This document shows, in pieces, positions 8,258-17,772 of a DNA stretch of 34,316 nt; position 1 is the stretch's first letter, and each line of letters begins with the position of its first letter. Made by a program: the position numbers and the translations under genes. The DNA comes from a virus. The stretch lies in IMG/VR virus record IMGVR_UViG_3300030117_000808, positions 1 through 34,316 of that record; one strand, given 5' to 3'. The notes under the pieces were generated by a model. The model saw nothing but the letters and a program-made list of their open reading frames with translations. It had not been told where the DNA came from and searched no databases.

Positions 8258-9769
8258 ATGGCAATTAATCCAGGAAATAATTTGAATAGTGTGCCTTCTT
8301 CAAGAAAGCAAACACTATCTACAAATTATATCGATTTTACATCTGATACTACCGCAGGGTGGGCTCAGCAATACTTGCCTGACTTAATGGAGAAAGAAGC
8401 TGAAGTTTTTGGAAACAGAACTATTGGTGGTTTTCTTGAGCAAGTTGGTGCAGAGGAGTCTATGACTTCAGACCAAGTTATTTGGTCAGAGCAAGGTAGG
8501 TTACATTTAGCTTACCAAGCTACTTTACAAAGTGGAACAAACCAAGATGGTGGTACAAATGATGGTGGTGAGATCAGAATTACTAAAGACATCGATGGTG
8601 TAGCTGTTACTAACAATAGTACAGACTTTAATCACGGTATTAGAGTTAATGATATGATTTTACTAGCAGATTCACAAGCTACTTTACCATGTCTTGTAAC
8701 AGCTGTTTCAGCAAATGGAGATGTTTCTATTACTCCTTATGATGCTGGAGGTTCTACAACTACAATTAATGCAGCTGCTGGTATTACTTGGAGCTCTGGT
8801 GGTGACGCGTTAAGAGTATTAGTTTACGGTTCTGAATTTAAGAAAGGTGATAACTACAATGGTTCTGATACTAGAGGAGCTAACGAGCCTTCATTCAAAA
8901 CTTTCACTAACAAGCCAATCATAATGAAAGACTACTATGAGATCTCTGGATCTGATGCGTCTGCTATTGGTTGGGTTGAAATATCTGGTGAAGACGGTCA
9001 ATCAGGTTACTTATGGTACTTAAAAGCTGAAGGTGACACTAGATCAAGATTTACTGACTACATGGAGATGGCTATGCTTGAATCAGTTAGAGCTTCTACT
9101 ACTGCTGCTAACACTGTAGTTGATACTCACTTACAAGCTAACGCTGGTACAGAAGGTTTATTTGCTGCTATCGAAGATAGAGGTAATATTACTACTGGTG
9201 TAACTGGTGTTAACGCTGCTACTGATTTAGCTGAGTTCGATGCTATATTAGCTGAGTTTGATAATCAAGGAGCTATTGAAGAAAACATGATGTTTATAAA
9301 CAGAGCTACTGCTTTAGCTATAGACGATATGTTAGCTTCTATGAACTCTTACGGGGCTGGTGGTACTTCTTACGGAGTATTTGATAACGAAGAAGACATG
9401 GCGTTAAATTTAGGTTTCTCTGGATTCAGAAGAGGTTCTTATGACTTCTACAAGTCTGACTTTAAATACCTAAATGACAAAGGTACAAGAGGTTCTATCA
9501 ATGCTGTTGATACTGCTAATGCAATTAGAGGTGTCATGATACCTGCTGGTGTATCTTCTGTGTATGACCAAACTTTAGGTAAAAACTTAAAGAGACCATT
9601 CTTACACGTAAGATATAGAGCTTCTCAATCAGATGACAGACGTTTCAAAACTTGGACTACTGGTTCTGTTGGAGCTGTTACATCTGCTTTAGATGCAATG
9701 CAAATTCACTACTTATCTGAAAGATGTTTAGTAGTACAAGGTGCTAACAACTTTATGTTAATGAAGTAA
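8258..9769 (+). CDS. Major capsid protein
   Basis: This 503-residue protein lies directly after the scaffold-like gene and is followed by a strong terminator, the usual setting of the most abundant virion protein. It probably has the HK97 fold, as in other tailed phages. There is a flexible N-terminal arm (about 1-60), an inserted beta-rich part (about residues 90-200, with GGTNDGGEI and ITPYDAGG), a long helical region near 265-345 and a C-terminal axial-domain-like region. Codon use leans more to C-ending codons (TTC, AAC, TAC, GAC) than in the neighbouring genes, especially in the second half, as expected for very high expression. The leader is two copies of an ATTAAAA unit without a Shine-Dalgarno. 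I cannot prove the fold from sequence alone, but the context is convincing. Confidence 0.88.
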   Translation: MAINPGNNLNSVPSSRKQTLSTNYIDFTSDTTAGWAQQYLPDLMEKEAEVFGNRTIGGFLEQVGAEESMTSDQVIWSEQGRLHLAYQATLQSGTNQDGGTNDGGEIRITKDIDGVAVTNNSTDFNHGIRVNDMILLADSQATLPCLVTAVSANGDVSITPYDAGGSTTTINAAAGITWSSGGDALRVLVYGSEFKKGDNYNGSDTRGANEPSFKTFTNKPIIMKDYYEISGSDASAIGWVEISGEDGQSGYLWYLKAEGDTRSRFTDYMEMAMLESVRASTTAANTVVDTHLQANAGTEGLFAAIEDRGNITTGVTGVNAATDLAEFDAILAEFDNQGAIEENMMFINRATALAIDDMLASMNSYGAGGTSYGVFDNEEDMALNLGFSGFRRGSYDFYKSDFKYLNDKGTRGSINAVDTANAIRGVMIPAGVSSVYDQTLGKNLKRPFLHVRYRASQSDDRRFKTWTTGSVGAVTSALDAMQIHYLSERCLVVQGANNFMLMK

Positions 9770-9780
9770 GCATTTATATT

Positions 9781-9809
9781 AAGGAGTTGGGGCTAGTCCC
9801 CAACCCCTT
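9781..9809 (+). terminator. Hairpin terminator after the capsid gene
   Basis: A perfect 7-base-pair stem GTTGGGG/CCCCAAC (9786-9792 with 9798-9804) closes a five-base loop. With one A-C mismatch it extends by four more pairs (AAGG with CCTT) to a 12-position stem. It is followed by a T-rich stretch (TTTATTTATTAATTTTATT). It lies 12 bases after the capsid stop and about 30 bases before the next start. This fits a rho-independent terminator or attenuator that lets capsid mRNA accumulate over downstream genes. Confidence 0.8.
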
Positions 9810-9838
9810 TATTTATTAATTTTATTATATATTATATT

Positions 9839-10642
9839 ATGGCAAAGAAAAAACAAACTAAAAAGGTGGAGGCACCTGTTGTTGAGGCGCCAGTCGCTAC
9901 AGCATCAAAACCTAAAAAAGATACTTGGGAAATAAAAGATAGAACTTTTTATTTAAAAAGAAACATGAGACCTTTAACTTATATTATTAAATCTACAGGG
10001 CTTTACTGGTTTGACGAAGAACAAGGTTATGAAAGAGAAATAAAATATTGTGAAAACCAAAGAACTTGTTTTGTAGATGAAATGAAAGGTGATCAAAAAT
10101 TATCTCATGTTGTATTTAGAAACGGAGCTTTATTCGTCCCTAAAAACAAAGTTATATTACAAAAGTTTTTATCATTATATCACCCACAAAGAGATAAATT
10201 ATATTACGAGCATAAACCGGTAGTAGATGCATCTAATGAATTAGATTGGTTAGAATTTGAAGTTGCTGCTTTACAAGCTGCTAGTAATCTAGATATAGAT
10301 TTAGCTGAAGCTGTTATGAGAGCAGAAATAGGTTCTGAAGTGTCTAAGATGAGTTCTAAGGAACTTAAAAGAGATTTACTACTATTTGCTAAAAGAAACC
10401 CTCAATTGTTCTTAGAGTTAGTTACTGATGACAATATACAATTAAGAAATTTAGGTATAAAAGCCACAGAAGAAAATATACTTAGATTATCAAGTGATCA
10501 AAGAACATTTAGCTGGGCATCAACTGGTAGAAAATTATTTACAGTACCATTTGACGAGCATCCATATTCAGCTTTAGCCGCTTGGTTTAAAACTGACGAA
10601 GGTATGGAAATATATACAAATATTCAAAAAAGATTAAATTAA
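9839..10642 (+). CDS. Head-associated conserved phage protein (267 aa)
   Basis: This 267-residue protein opens with a basic, Ala/Pro/Val-rich flexible tail (MAKKKQTKKVEAPVVEAPVA), then a folded region from about residue 28 (WEIKDRTFYLKRNMRPLTYI) and a helical C-terminal half rich in acidic residues. There is no membrane segment and no catalytic motif that I recognise. I recall similar proteins after the capsid gene in marine phages, where they are taken for head or neck components, but a specific role is not established. The N-terminal VEAPVVE stretch also occurs in the scaffold-like protein (around residue 86), although the codons differ. It lies between the capsid terminator and a UACG hairpin, so it may be expressed as a separate small transcript unit by read-through. 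Confidence 0.55.
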   Translation: MAKKKQTKKVEAPVVEAPVATASKPKKDTWEIKDRTFYLKRNMRPLTYIIKSTGLYWFDEEQGYEREIKYCENQRTCFVDEMKGDQKLSHVVFRNGALFVPKNKVILQKFLSLYHPQRDKLYYEHKPVVDASNELDWLEFEVAALQAASNLDIDLAEAVMRAEIGSEVSKMSSKELKRDLLLFAKRNPQLFLELVTDDNIQLRNLGIKATEENILRLSSDQRTFSWASTGRKLFTVPFDEHPYSALAAWFKTDEGMEIYTNIQKRLN

Positions 10643-10648
10643 TCAAAC

Positions 10649-10685
10649 TGTAGAGCGGTCGCCCTACGGGGCGATCGTAACTACA
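10649..10685 (+). promoter_or_regulatory. Very stable RNA hairpin with UACG tetraloop
   Basis: Bases 10655-10664 pair with 10669-10678 (ten pairs, two of them G-U) around the loop TACG, closed by C-G. In RNA this is the cUACGg member of the exceptionally stable UNCG tetraloop class. An outer five-pair stem (10649-10653 TGTAG with 10681-10685 CTACA) extends it through a small internal loop. It is a GC-rich island in AT-rich DNA, between the stop at 10642 and the start at 10699. The downstream flank is A-rich, not T-rich, so it is not a classic intrinsic terminator. Transcript stabilisation, processing or attenuation are the likely roles. Confidence 0.75.
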
Positions 10686-10698
10686 ATAAAAAAATATT

Positions 10699-11424
10699 AT
10701 GGCAATAAGTATAGATACAGTATATCAAAGAGTTTTAGCAATTGCTAACAAAGAACAAAGAGGTTATATAACACCTCAAGAATTTAACTTATTAGCTAAC
10801 CAAGCTCAAATGTCTATATTTGAATCTTATTTTTATACAAAAAATCAAAGAGATAGACTGGAGCCAAATAGAAGCTCTGAGATAGATGAAACAGACATAG
10901 CAGAGCTATTGGACTTTAAATTAAGGCCATTTACTTCATTACAAACTGTTAGTAGTGGTGTTACTCTACCTACAACAGTAACCGTAAGTAGCGTTGCTTA
11001 CGATATATTCCACTATGGTAACGTATTTTTTAATAATCAAGTTTGTCGTAAAGTTTCTATAAATGAAGCTGAACGTATGAAAAGATCTGTAAGACATATT
11101 ATAGATACCGATCCTTTTTATGCTGACAATAAAGATGCTGATATATCTGTGTTTGCTGGCTCTAGTTCAGCAAAAACATCTGGTGTTACAGTAGAGTGTA
11201 TTAGAGTTCCTAAAACAGTTAACTGGACTTACACCGTTGTTAATGAACAAGCGTTACATAACTCTTCAGCTTCTGATTTACAAAACTTTGAATTACACCC
11301 ATCAGAAAAAGGTACTTTAGTATTTAATATATTACAATTAGCTGGAATAATAATTGATAAGAAAGAGCTTATGGCTGTAGGACAAGGTTTAGCTAGTCAA
11401 GAAAAAACAGAACAAAATAAATAA
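10699..11424 (+). CDS. Neck / ring protein 1 type (head-to-tail connector)
   Basis: This 241-residue protein begins with a pattern I recognise from crAss-like and marine Bacteroidetes phages: IDTVYQRVLAIANKEQRGYI, then TPQEFNLLANQAQ and a Tyr/Phe-rich helix. In those phages it is a neck or ring protein that stacks below the portal. The middle (about 75-180) is beta-rich and the C-terminus is helical with a charged tail (EKTEQNK). There is no membrane segment. It starts 14 bases after the UACG hairpin and its stop is two bases before the next start, so it is co-transcribed with the second neck protein. The exact ring level cannot be read from sequence. Confidence 0.65.
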   Translation: MAISIDTVYQRVLAIANKEQRGYITPQEFNLLANQAQMSIFESYFYTKNQRDRLEPNRSSEIDETDIAELLDFKLRPFTSLQTVSSGVTLPTTVTVSSVAYDIFHYGNVFFNNQVCRKVSINEAERMKRSVRHIIDTDPFYADNKDADISVFAGSSSAKTSGVTVECIRVPKTVNWTYTVVNEQALHNSSASDLQNFELHPSEKGTLVFNILQLAGIIIDKKELMAVGQGLASQEKTEQNK

Positions 11425-11426
11425 AA

Positions 11427-12332
11427 ATGGGAATATTAAGAACAGATCAAGAGGCTTACTACGCTTCAGGTGGTGATCACGGTAATTACCAAAGTGTAAG
11501 TTTGCTAGATATTATAAATACTTTTAAGGCTACCTATGTGGGTAAGGGTAAGATATGTGAAAATTGTACAGATCAAGATATAACTTTTTTTGCCACTAGA
11601 GGTATGCAAGAATTAAGTTATGATACTTTAAAATGTTTTAAAGACTGGGAAATAGAAGTACCAGCTACGCTAGTAATGGTCATGCCTGTTGATTATGTTA
11701 ACTATGTTAAACTTTCTTGGAGTGACGCTAGTGGTATAGAGCATATAATATATCCTACTAGATATACTTCTAATCCTAGAGATATAACAACAGCTGTAAA
11801 TGATGATGGTGGATTTACTACAGGTAGTGCAAATACAGACGTTGCTTCAGATGAATCTTCAACTACATGGGAAAATTATAAAAGCTCTACAGTTTCAGAA
11901 CAAAATGATGATTATGAAGATGATACGTACTGGCCTAACTTAGGAGGTAGATTTGGTTTGTCTCCTGAAAATGCTCAAGTAAACGGTAGTTTTTATATAG
12001 ACGAAGACGCTGGTAAATTTCATTTTAGCTCTAACTTAGCTGGTAAAACTTTAATATTAAAATATATTAGTGATGGTTTAGTTACTAACGCATCTAACAC
12101 TGCTTTAGATTTAAGCGCTACAAAAATACACAAGTTTGCAGAAGAGGCTATATATAAATATATGGCTTATGGATTACTAAGCGCTAGAACAGACGTAAAT
12201 GCTGGTATATTAGGTTTGTTAAAAAAAGAAAGATTTGCAGAGCAAAGAAAAGCAAAGTTAAGATTATCTAATTTAAAAATAGGTGAATTAACTCAAATAA
12301 TGAGAGGTAAGTCTAAGGTAATAAAACACTAA
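11427..12332 (+). CDS. Neck / ring protein 2 type (tail adaptor)
   Basis: This 301-residue protein is probably an adaptor in the neck, comparable in role to the gatekeeper/tubular proteins of podoviruses. Visible features are an N-terminal helix with LLDIINTFKATYVGKGK (residues about 26-42), a CENC pair just after it, then a helix (FFATRGMQELSYDTLKCF) and a beta-hairpin region with VMPVDYVNYVKLSW. The last part is a helical domain (IHKFAEEAIYKYMAYGLLSA) followed by a basic tail. The VDYVNYVKLSW block is a pattern I know from phage connector proteins in marine contigs. A stretch at about 135-185 (GSANTDVASDESSTTWENY) looks like an inserted acidic loop. The call rests on position and these patterns. 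Confidence 0.62.
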   Translation: MGILRTDQEAYYASGGDHGNYQSVSLLDIINTFKATYVGKGKICENCTDQDITFFATRGMQELSYDTLKCFKDWEIEVPATLVMVMPVDYVNYVKLSWSDASGIEHIIYPTRYTSNPRDITTAVNDDGGFTTGSANTDVASDESSTTWENYKSSTVSEQNDDYEDDTYWPNLGGRFGLSPENAQVNGSFYIDEDAGKFHFSSNLAGKTLILKYISDGLVTNASNTALDLSATKIHKFAEEAIYKYMAYGLLSARTDVNAGILGLLKKERFAEQRKAKLRLSNLKIGELTQIMRGKSKVIKH

Positions 12333-12336
12333 TTAA

Positions 12337-15300
12337 ATGCCGGAAATTAAAAGAAACTTTAGTAAATCTAAAATGAACAAAGATCTTGATGAGAGACTTG
12401 TTCCACCTGGAGAGTATAGAGATGCTAATAATATAGAAATAAATACTTCTGAAAGTGATAACGTTGGTACTGTACAAAACGTTTTAGGTAACACGGCTCT
12501 AACAAGTATTTTTCACAATAATGCTGTTTGTGTTGGAGGTATAGCTAACAATAAAACAGATAAGATATATTGGATGGTCGACGCTAGTATTGGCCAAAAC
12601 ATAAAAAAAGATTATATCGTAGAGTGGGATGTAGTTTCTAAAACTTTTAAATATGTTGTTGTAGATATTTACGAAGTTAACACGACAGCATCTGCTACAG
12701 CCACAGCTTCTACAGAAGTTTTTGTACCTAAAGTATCTAGTATAAGTGCATATAATAATACTGGTATTAGAAAAGACATGACTTTTATTGGTGGTACAGC
12801 TGATGAGAGTGATGATGTTTTAGTAACAAAAATAGAGTTTGATTCTTCTAGTGATAGTTGGAAAGTAACGTTATCTAAAACTGTTACCATTAGTAACTCT
12901 AGTACAATAAAATTAAAAGCTAAAAGAGTATTAAACTTTTTTGGCGGTGATAGTGATAACCCTGTTAGATATATAACTGGAATAAACGTTATAGATGATT
13001 TATTGTTTTGGACAGATAATGTTACAGAACCTAAAAAAATAAATATAACAAGGTGTATACAAGGTACAGGTGGTTTAGTAGAGTTAAATGTTACCGATCC
13101 GTCTGCAGTATTTTTCGGTGATACAGATCATATACATACTAGATTAGTTTCACAAACAGATGGTTATAATAACGAAGTTATAACTAATTTTGCTGGCACT
13201 AGAGTAGAGTATTTACAAGAACAGCATTTAACTGTTTTAAGAAAAGGGCCTTTGGTAATGCCATATTTAGAAATGTCAGATACCGAAAGTAGTAGAGGTA
13301 ATATAACAACTACAGTAAATATAGCTTTTTCAGATTCTGTTACGTTAGAAATATTTGAACCTAGCCCAACTATAAGAAACATAACATTCGCATCAAACGT
13401 TGATTATAGAGTTGGAGATGTTGTTATGCTTACAAATGATAATAATGCACCTGCGAGTTCATTTACAGATCACGAGGTTAGAATACGTATAGAGTCTATA
13501 CCTGTGACAGCAGCACCAAATACTGGTCCTTATGGATATTCTATATTAGCTATAAATACTAATGATGTTAGTGATCAGCCAGAAGATTATTTAGTTAGAT
13601 TAGAACAAAAGAAACCTATGTTTGAAATGGACTTTGTTAGATTTGGCTATAGATATAAATATGCGGATGGTGAATATAGTGTGTTTTCACCTTTTACAGA
13701 ACCAGCCTTTTTACCAGGACCGTTTGAATATGCTTCAGATCAAGGCTATAATCTTGGTATGACTAACAGATTAAGAGAGTTAAAAATAACTGACTTTGTT
13801 CCAGAAGCTTCTCAAAGAGGCGCTGATATAGTTGAGATAGATATACTGTTTAAAAAAGAAAACTCAAACGCAATATATACTGTTACAACTATAAAACAAA
13901 CAGATATACATTGGCCAACAACAATAAAGGGTAGAGGTGAGTATGTTTTAGAAACAGAACTTATACATGCTTTAGTAGAGTCTAACCAGATACTAAGACC
14001 TTGGGATAATGTACCATTAAGAGCAAAAGCTCAAGAAATAACAGGTAACAAACTTGTTTATGGTAATTATGTACAAGGTTATGATATGGTTTCTTATGAT
14101 GACAAGACAGGTGTTAATACAGAGTTAGTTCCAAAAATAGAAACGTCTTTACAAAGTGAAGACACAGCAGCAACTGACTCTCCAAAAAAATCTACAAAGA
14201 CACTCAGAAAGTATCAAGTTGGAGTTGTGTATAGAGATGAGTATGGTAGAGAAACACCTGTTTTTCCTGGTGATCCAGATAATAGTGTTGTTAAAATAGA
14301 AAAAGAACAATCAACAAAGTCAAATAGAATTAAAGCAAGGTTGACTACGCCACCGCCATCTTGGGCTAAATCGTGGAAATTTTTTGTAAAAGAAACTTCT
14401 AACGAATACTACAACTTAGCAATGGATAGATGGTACAATGCAGAAGACGGTAATGTTTGGCTCAGTTTTCCATCTGCAGAAAGAAATAAAGTACAAGAAG
14501 ATACATTTTTAATTTTAAAGAAACAACATAATAACGACAAGGCTGTAATTGAAAAAGCTAGATATAAAGTTATAGCAATAGAAAACGAAGCGCCTGATTA
14601 TATAAAGACAGAGGTTAGTACGTTAGGTTCTATGGAAAACACAAACAACAATACTATATCAGCTACCAGTACAGCTTTTCCATTTGTAGATACAAACTTT
14701 TTTCATGTTGACGACAAAGACGAGTTTGTTAAAGAATTTTTTCCTGATAGTGCAACAACTTCAGATCCTATAGATGAAGACTTTAAGAACAACATGAGGA
14801 GTGGTTATGTTTATTTAAGATTTGTAGGACCTAGTAAAAAAAGTAAGTATTACAGATTAACAAATATAACAACTCAAGACACTACTGTTTCTGGTGGAAC
14901 ATTTAGTGCTACACTTACGTCTTTCAAATTAAGAATAGATAAATCGTTTGGAGAAGATGTTAGATTTTTAGCACCAACACAAGCTGTTGGTAGTATAATT
15001 TCTGGTATAAACCTTGAAATGGTTGTTAAAAAACCAAAAAACAAACCTGAGTTTGATGGTAGGTTTTTTGTTAAGGTATATAAAGATTTAGTGTTAGAAG
15101 AAAATATATTAAGAAATACAAACAACCCAGAAGATGAGCAATGGATGGTCACAGACGTAATGCAGTCTTATTATATAAACTATGATAATATTGATGAAGA
15201 CCAAAACTCTGCTGGTAGTTTCCCGTTGATGACAGCAAATGGAAATAGCAATGGAAACGCTACTTATAGAATAACGCCTAAAAGTAAAACAAACTCCCAA

Positions 15301-17769
15301 GTGCAAAGTACTGCTGCTAGTGCTAGTTTAAACCACACTAAGAAAAACACTAGAAGATGGTGGACAGCTTGGGGCTCAGGTTGGTTTATTGATAGTGCTA
15401 TAACAGCCAACGAAGATTATATGTTGTCTGGGGGTTCGGATTTAAAAGCAGTTGGAGAAAATAATCCAACGCCAGTTGCACAAAGATATAAAGATATAGC
15501 AGATGGTTCACACGGTATATTTGACCCTTCTACAGTAGGTACAGCCTATGGAATTGATAATCCATTTAACATATCAGGACCAGGTAAATGTATTTCTATA
15601 TCTTGGTCTGGTATATACGAACAAGATGGAGACATAGGTAAGGAAGACGCTAATAATAATGATATTTTTGATATAGGCGGGGCTGTACATCCAGAATTAA
15701 ACGAGAACGTTACTAATCTAACAAAGAAAGGTCAAAGGTTTAGATTTGCAGACGATCCAGACCAACAAGTATATACTATAAAACATGTTAGTAGATTAGA
15801 AAACAGATATAATTACGATGCTAGGCAAGGGTCAGGCGCAATAAAAATGTTTAACAGAGCTCACAATAAACGTATTACATTTAAAATATTTGTTGAAAAT
15901 GAAAACGGTAACGGTATTGGTGTAGATGGTCAGCAATATAGTCCTATAGTATCAGACCCTTCAGGTAATAATGCTTATACAGCTGCTTCTTCTACTAACG
16001 CTATAAACATAGAGTTTATACAGCCTTGGAGTGAAGATGATCAAGTTCCTTTTACTTCTAATCCCGCTGTATGGGAAACAGAACCAAAAGATCGTACAGA
16101 GCTAGATATATATTACGAAGCATCACAAGCTTATCCTATTAATCTAGACTTTACAACCAACGAGCAGTTTGTAAAATATGGTTCTGTAGTTGGTAACGAA
16201 ACAAACCCTATAACAAACTCACCTACAGTCACAGACTGGAGCGATTTGGAAATTACACTAAGTGATTCTATAGATGTTAATGCAACATCTTCTTTTGGTG
16301 TTGTTACTGGTGATATACTAACATTTACAACACCAGACGGAGGTGTTACAAGATTAGAAGTTGATGGTACGGCTACAGGTATAACAGTTGGTACTACTTT
16401 AAATACAAATAAGGTAACAATAAAAAATACACCTCATGAACAGGTTGTTACCCTACCTTATTACAATTGCTATTCTTTTGGTAATGGTGTTGAGTCTAAT
16501 AGAATAAGAGATGATTTTAACGAAAGCTTTATAACTAACGGCGTTAAAGTATCTGCTGTTTTAGCAGATAGATATAAAGAAGAAAGAAGAAAAGCTGGTA
16601 TGATACATTCTCAAATATTTAATTCTACTAGCGGTATAAATAGATTAAACGAATTTATTCAAGCATTACCTATAACTAAAGATTTAAACTCTAGACATGG
16701 CTCAATACAAGTTATGCGTAGTAGAGGTACGGACATACTAGTTATAACAGAAGATAGATGTTTTAATGTTCTTTCAAATAAAGACGCGTTATTCGCTGCA
16801 GATGGCAACGCTAGTGTAGTGTCTAAAATGAAAACATTAGGTACAGCAACACCTTTTCAAGGTGATTTTGGAACAACAAATCCAGAGTCGCTTGTTCTTG
16901 ATAGATTTAGAGCTTATTTTGTAGACAGAACTAGAGGCGCTGTATGTAGACTTTCTCAAAATGGTATCACACCCATATCTTCAATGGGTATGCATGATTG
17001 GTTTGTTGATAATTTAAAAGTTGGCCCAGTAGATAAAAGTGGCGATGGTGTTAACGACCAAGATAGAACAATACCTATTGTAGTTGGTAGTTATGATGAT
17101 AAGAAAGGTTTATACAATGTAACTATAACTCATAAGTTTACACCTATTAGAGGCGTAGCTTTTCAAAGTTATGATAACGATAACTATACTATAAGTTATA
17201 GTGAAAATGCAAAAGGTTGGGTTAGTTTTAAATCTTTTGTACCAGAGTTTGGGTTAAGTATAAATAAAGGTTATTATACTTTTAAACAAGGTGAATTATA
17301 TTTGCACCACGATAATCAAATTAGAAATAATTTTTATGGAACGCAGTATACCTCAGATTTTACAGCTATATTAAACGATCAACCTAGTTCTATAAAAAGT
17401 TTTAATACTATAAACTATGAAGGCACACAAGCTAAAGTAGCTCAAAATACTACAGCTGATGGAGACGGTGAGTATTATAACTTAACAGCAAAAACAGGTT
17501 GGTACTTAGATACTTTTACTACAAACGAGCAGTCAGCTACTTATACTGCTAAAGGTAGAGAGTTTAAAGAAAAAGAAGGTAAGTGGTATAATTATTTAAG
17601 AGGAGCAGAAACTACACTAGCAGAACTAGATCAACAAGAGTTTTCAGTACAAGGTATAGGAGAGCAATCTGCTATATCAGGTGATGGAAATACAAATACA
17701 TTTAAAATAACATTAGAAAACAGTGATACCGGTTCAGATGGTAGCACTTGGGACTCTACACCAGATTAA
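12337..17769 (+). CDS. Very large tail nozzle / muzzle-type protein (1810 aa)
   Basis: This 1810-residue beta-rich protein starts with FSKSKMNKDLDERLVPPGEY followed by RDANNIEI and VGTVQNVLGN, a recognisable opening of phage tail nozzle-type proteins. The C-terminal third has the characteristic run GSIQVMRSRGTDILVITED, then a V-L-S-N-K-D strand, NPESLVLDRFRAYFVD, and RLSQNGITPISSMGM (about residues 1450-1555). This fits the beta-propeller folds seen in podovirus nozzles (T7 gp12) and crAss muzzle proteins. Residues 1566-1576 (DKSGDGVNDQD) look like a calcium-binding loop. It is about twice as long as T7 gp12, so extra domains are inserted between the two conserved ends. It follows the neck genes by four bases and ends three bases before the next gene. 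Confidence 0.72.
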   Translation: MPEIKRNFSKSKMNKDLDERLVPPGEYRDANNIEINTSESDNVGTVQNVLGNTALTSIFHNNAVCVGGIANNKTDKIYWMVDASIGQNIKKDYIVEWDVVSKTFKYVVVDIYEVNTTASATATASTEVFVPKVSSISAYNNTGIRKDMTFIGGTADESDDVLVTKIEFDSSSDSWKVTLSKTVTISNSSTIKLKAKRVLNFFGGDSDNPVRYITGINVIDDLLFWTDNVTEPKKINITRCIQGTGGLVELNVTDPSAVFFGDTDHIHTRLVSQTDGYNNEVITNFAGTRVEYLQEQHLTVLRKGPLVMPYLEMSDTESSRGNITTTVNIAFSDSVTLEIFEPSPTIRNITFASNVDYRVGDVVMLTNDNNAPASSFTDHEVRIRIESIPVTAAPNTGPYGYSILAINTNDVSDQPEDYLVRLEQKKPMFEMDFVRFGYRYKYADGEYSVFSPFTEPAFLPGPFEYASDQGYNLGMTNRLRELKITDFVPEASQRGADIVEIDILFKKENSNAIYTVTTIKQTDIHWPTTIKGRGEYVLETELIHALVESNQILRPWDNVPLRAKAQEITGNKLVYGNYVQGYDMVSYDDKTGVNTELVPKIETSLQSEDTAATDSPKKSTKTLRKYQVGVVYRDEYGRETPVFPGDPDNSVVKIEKEQSTKSNRIKARLTTPPPSWAKSWKFFVKETSNEYYNLAMDRWYNAEDGNVWLSFPSAERNKVQEDTFLILKKQHNNDKAVIEKARYKVIAIENEAPDYIKTEVSTLGSMENTNNNTISATSTAFPFVDTNFFHVDDKDEFVKEFFPDSATTSDPIDEDFKNNMRSGYVYLRFVGPSKKSKYYRLTNITTQDTTVSGGTFSATLTSFKLRIDKSFGEDVRFLAPTQAVGSIISGINLEMVVKKPKNKPEFDGRFFVKVYKDLVLEENILRNTNNPEDEQWMVTDVMQSYYINYDNIDEDQNSAGSFPLMTANGNSNGNATYRITPKSKTNSQVQSTAASASLNHTKKNTRRWWTAWGSGWFIDSAITANEDYMLSGGSDLKAVGENNPTPVAQRYKDIADGSHGIFDPSTVGTAYGIDNPFNISGPGKCISISWSGIYEQDGDIGKEDANNNDIFDIGGAVHPELNENVTNLTKKGQRFRFADDPDQQVYTIKHVSRLENRYNYDARQGSGAIKMFNRAHNKRITFKIFVENENGNGIGVDGQQYSPIVSDPSGNNAYTAASSTNAINIEFIQPWSEDDQVPFTSNPAVWETEPKDRTELDIYYEASQAYPINLDFTTNEQFVKYGSVVGNETNPITNSPTVTDWSDLEITLSDSIDVNATSSFGVVTGDILTFTTPDGGVTRLEVDGTATGITVGTTLNTNKVTIKNTPHEQVVTLPYYNCYSFGNGVESNRIRDDFNESFITNGVKVSAVLADRYKEERRKAGMIHSQIFNSTSGINRLNEFIQALPITKDLNSRHGSIQVMRSRGTDILVITEDRCFNVLSNKDALFAADGNASVVSKMKTLGTATPFQGDFGTTNPESLVLDRFRAYFVDRTRGAVCRLSQNGITPISSMGMHDWFVDNLKVGPVDKSGDGVNDQDRTIPIVVGSYDDKKGLYNVTITHKFTPIRGVAFQSYDNDNYTISYSENAKGWVSFKSFVPEFGLSINKGYYTFKQGELYLHHDNQIRNNFYGTQYTSDFTAILNDQPSSIKSFNTINYEGTQAKVAQNTTADGDGEYYNLTAKTGWYLDTFTTNEQSATYTAKGREFKEKEGKWYNYLRGAETTLAELDQQEFSVQGIGEQSAISGDGNTNTFKITLENSDTGSDGSTWDSTPD

Positions 17770-17772
17770 TAT

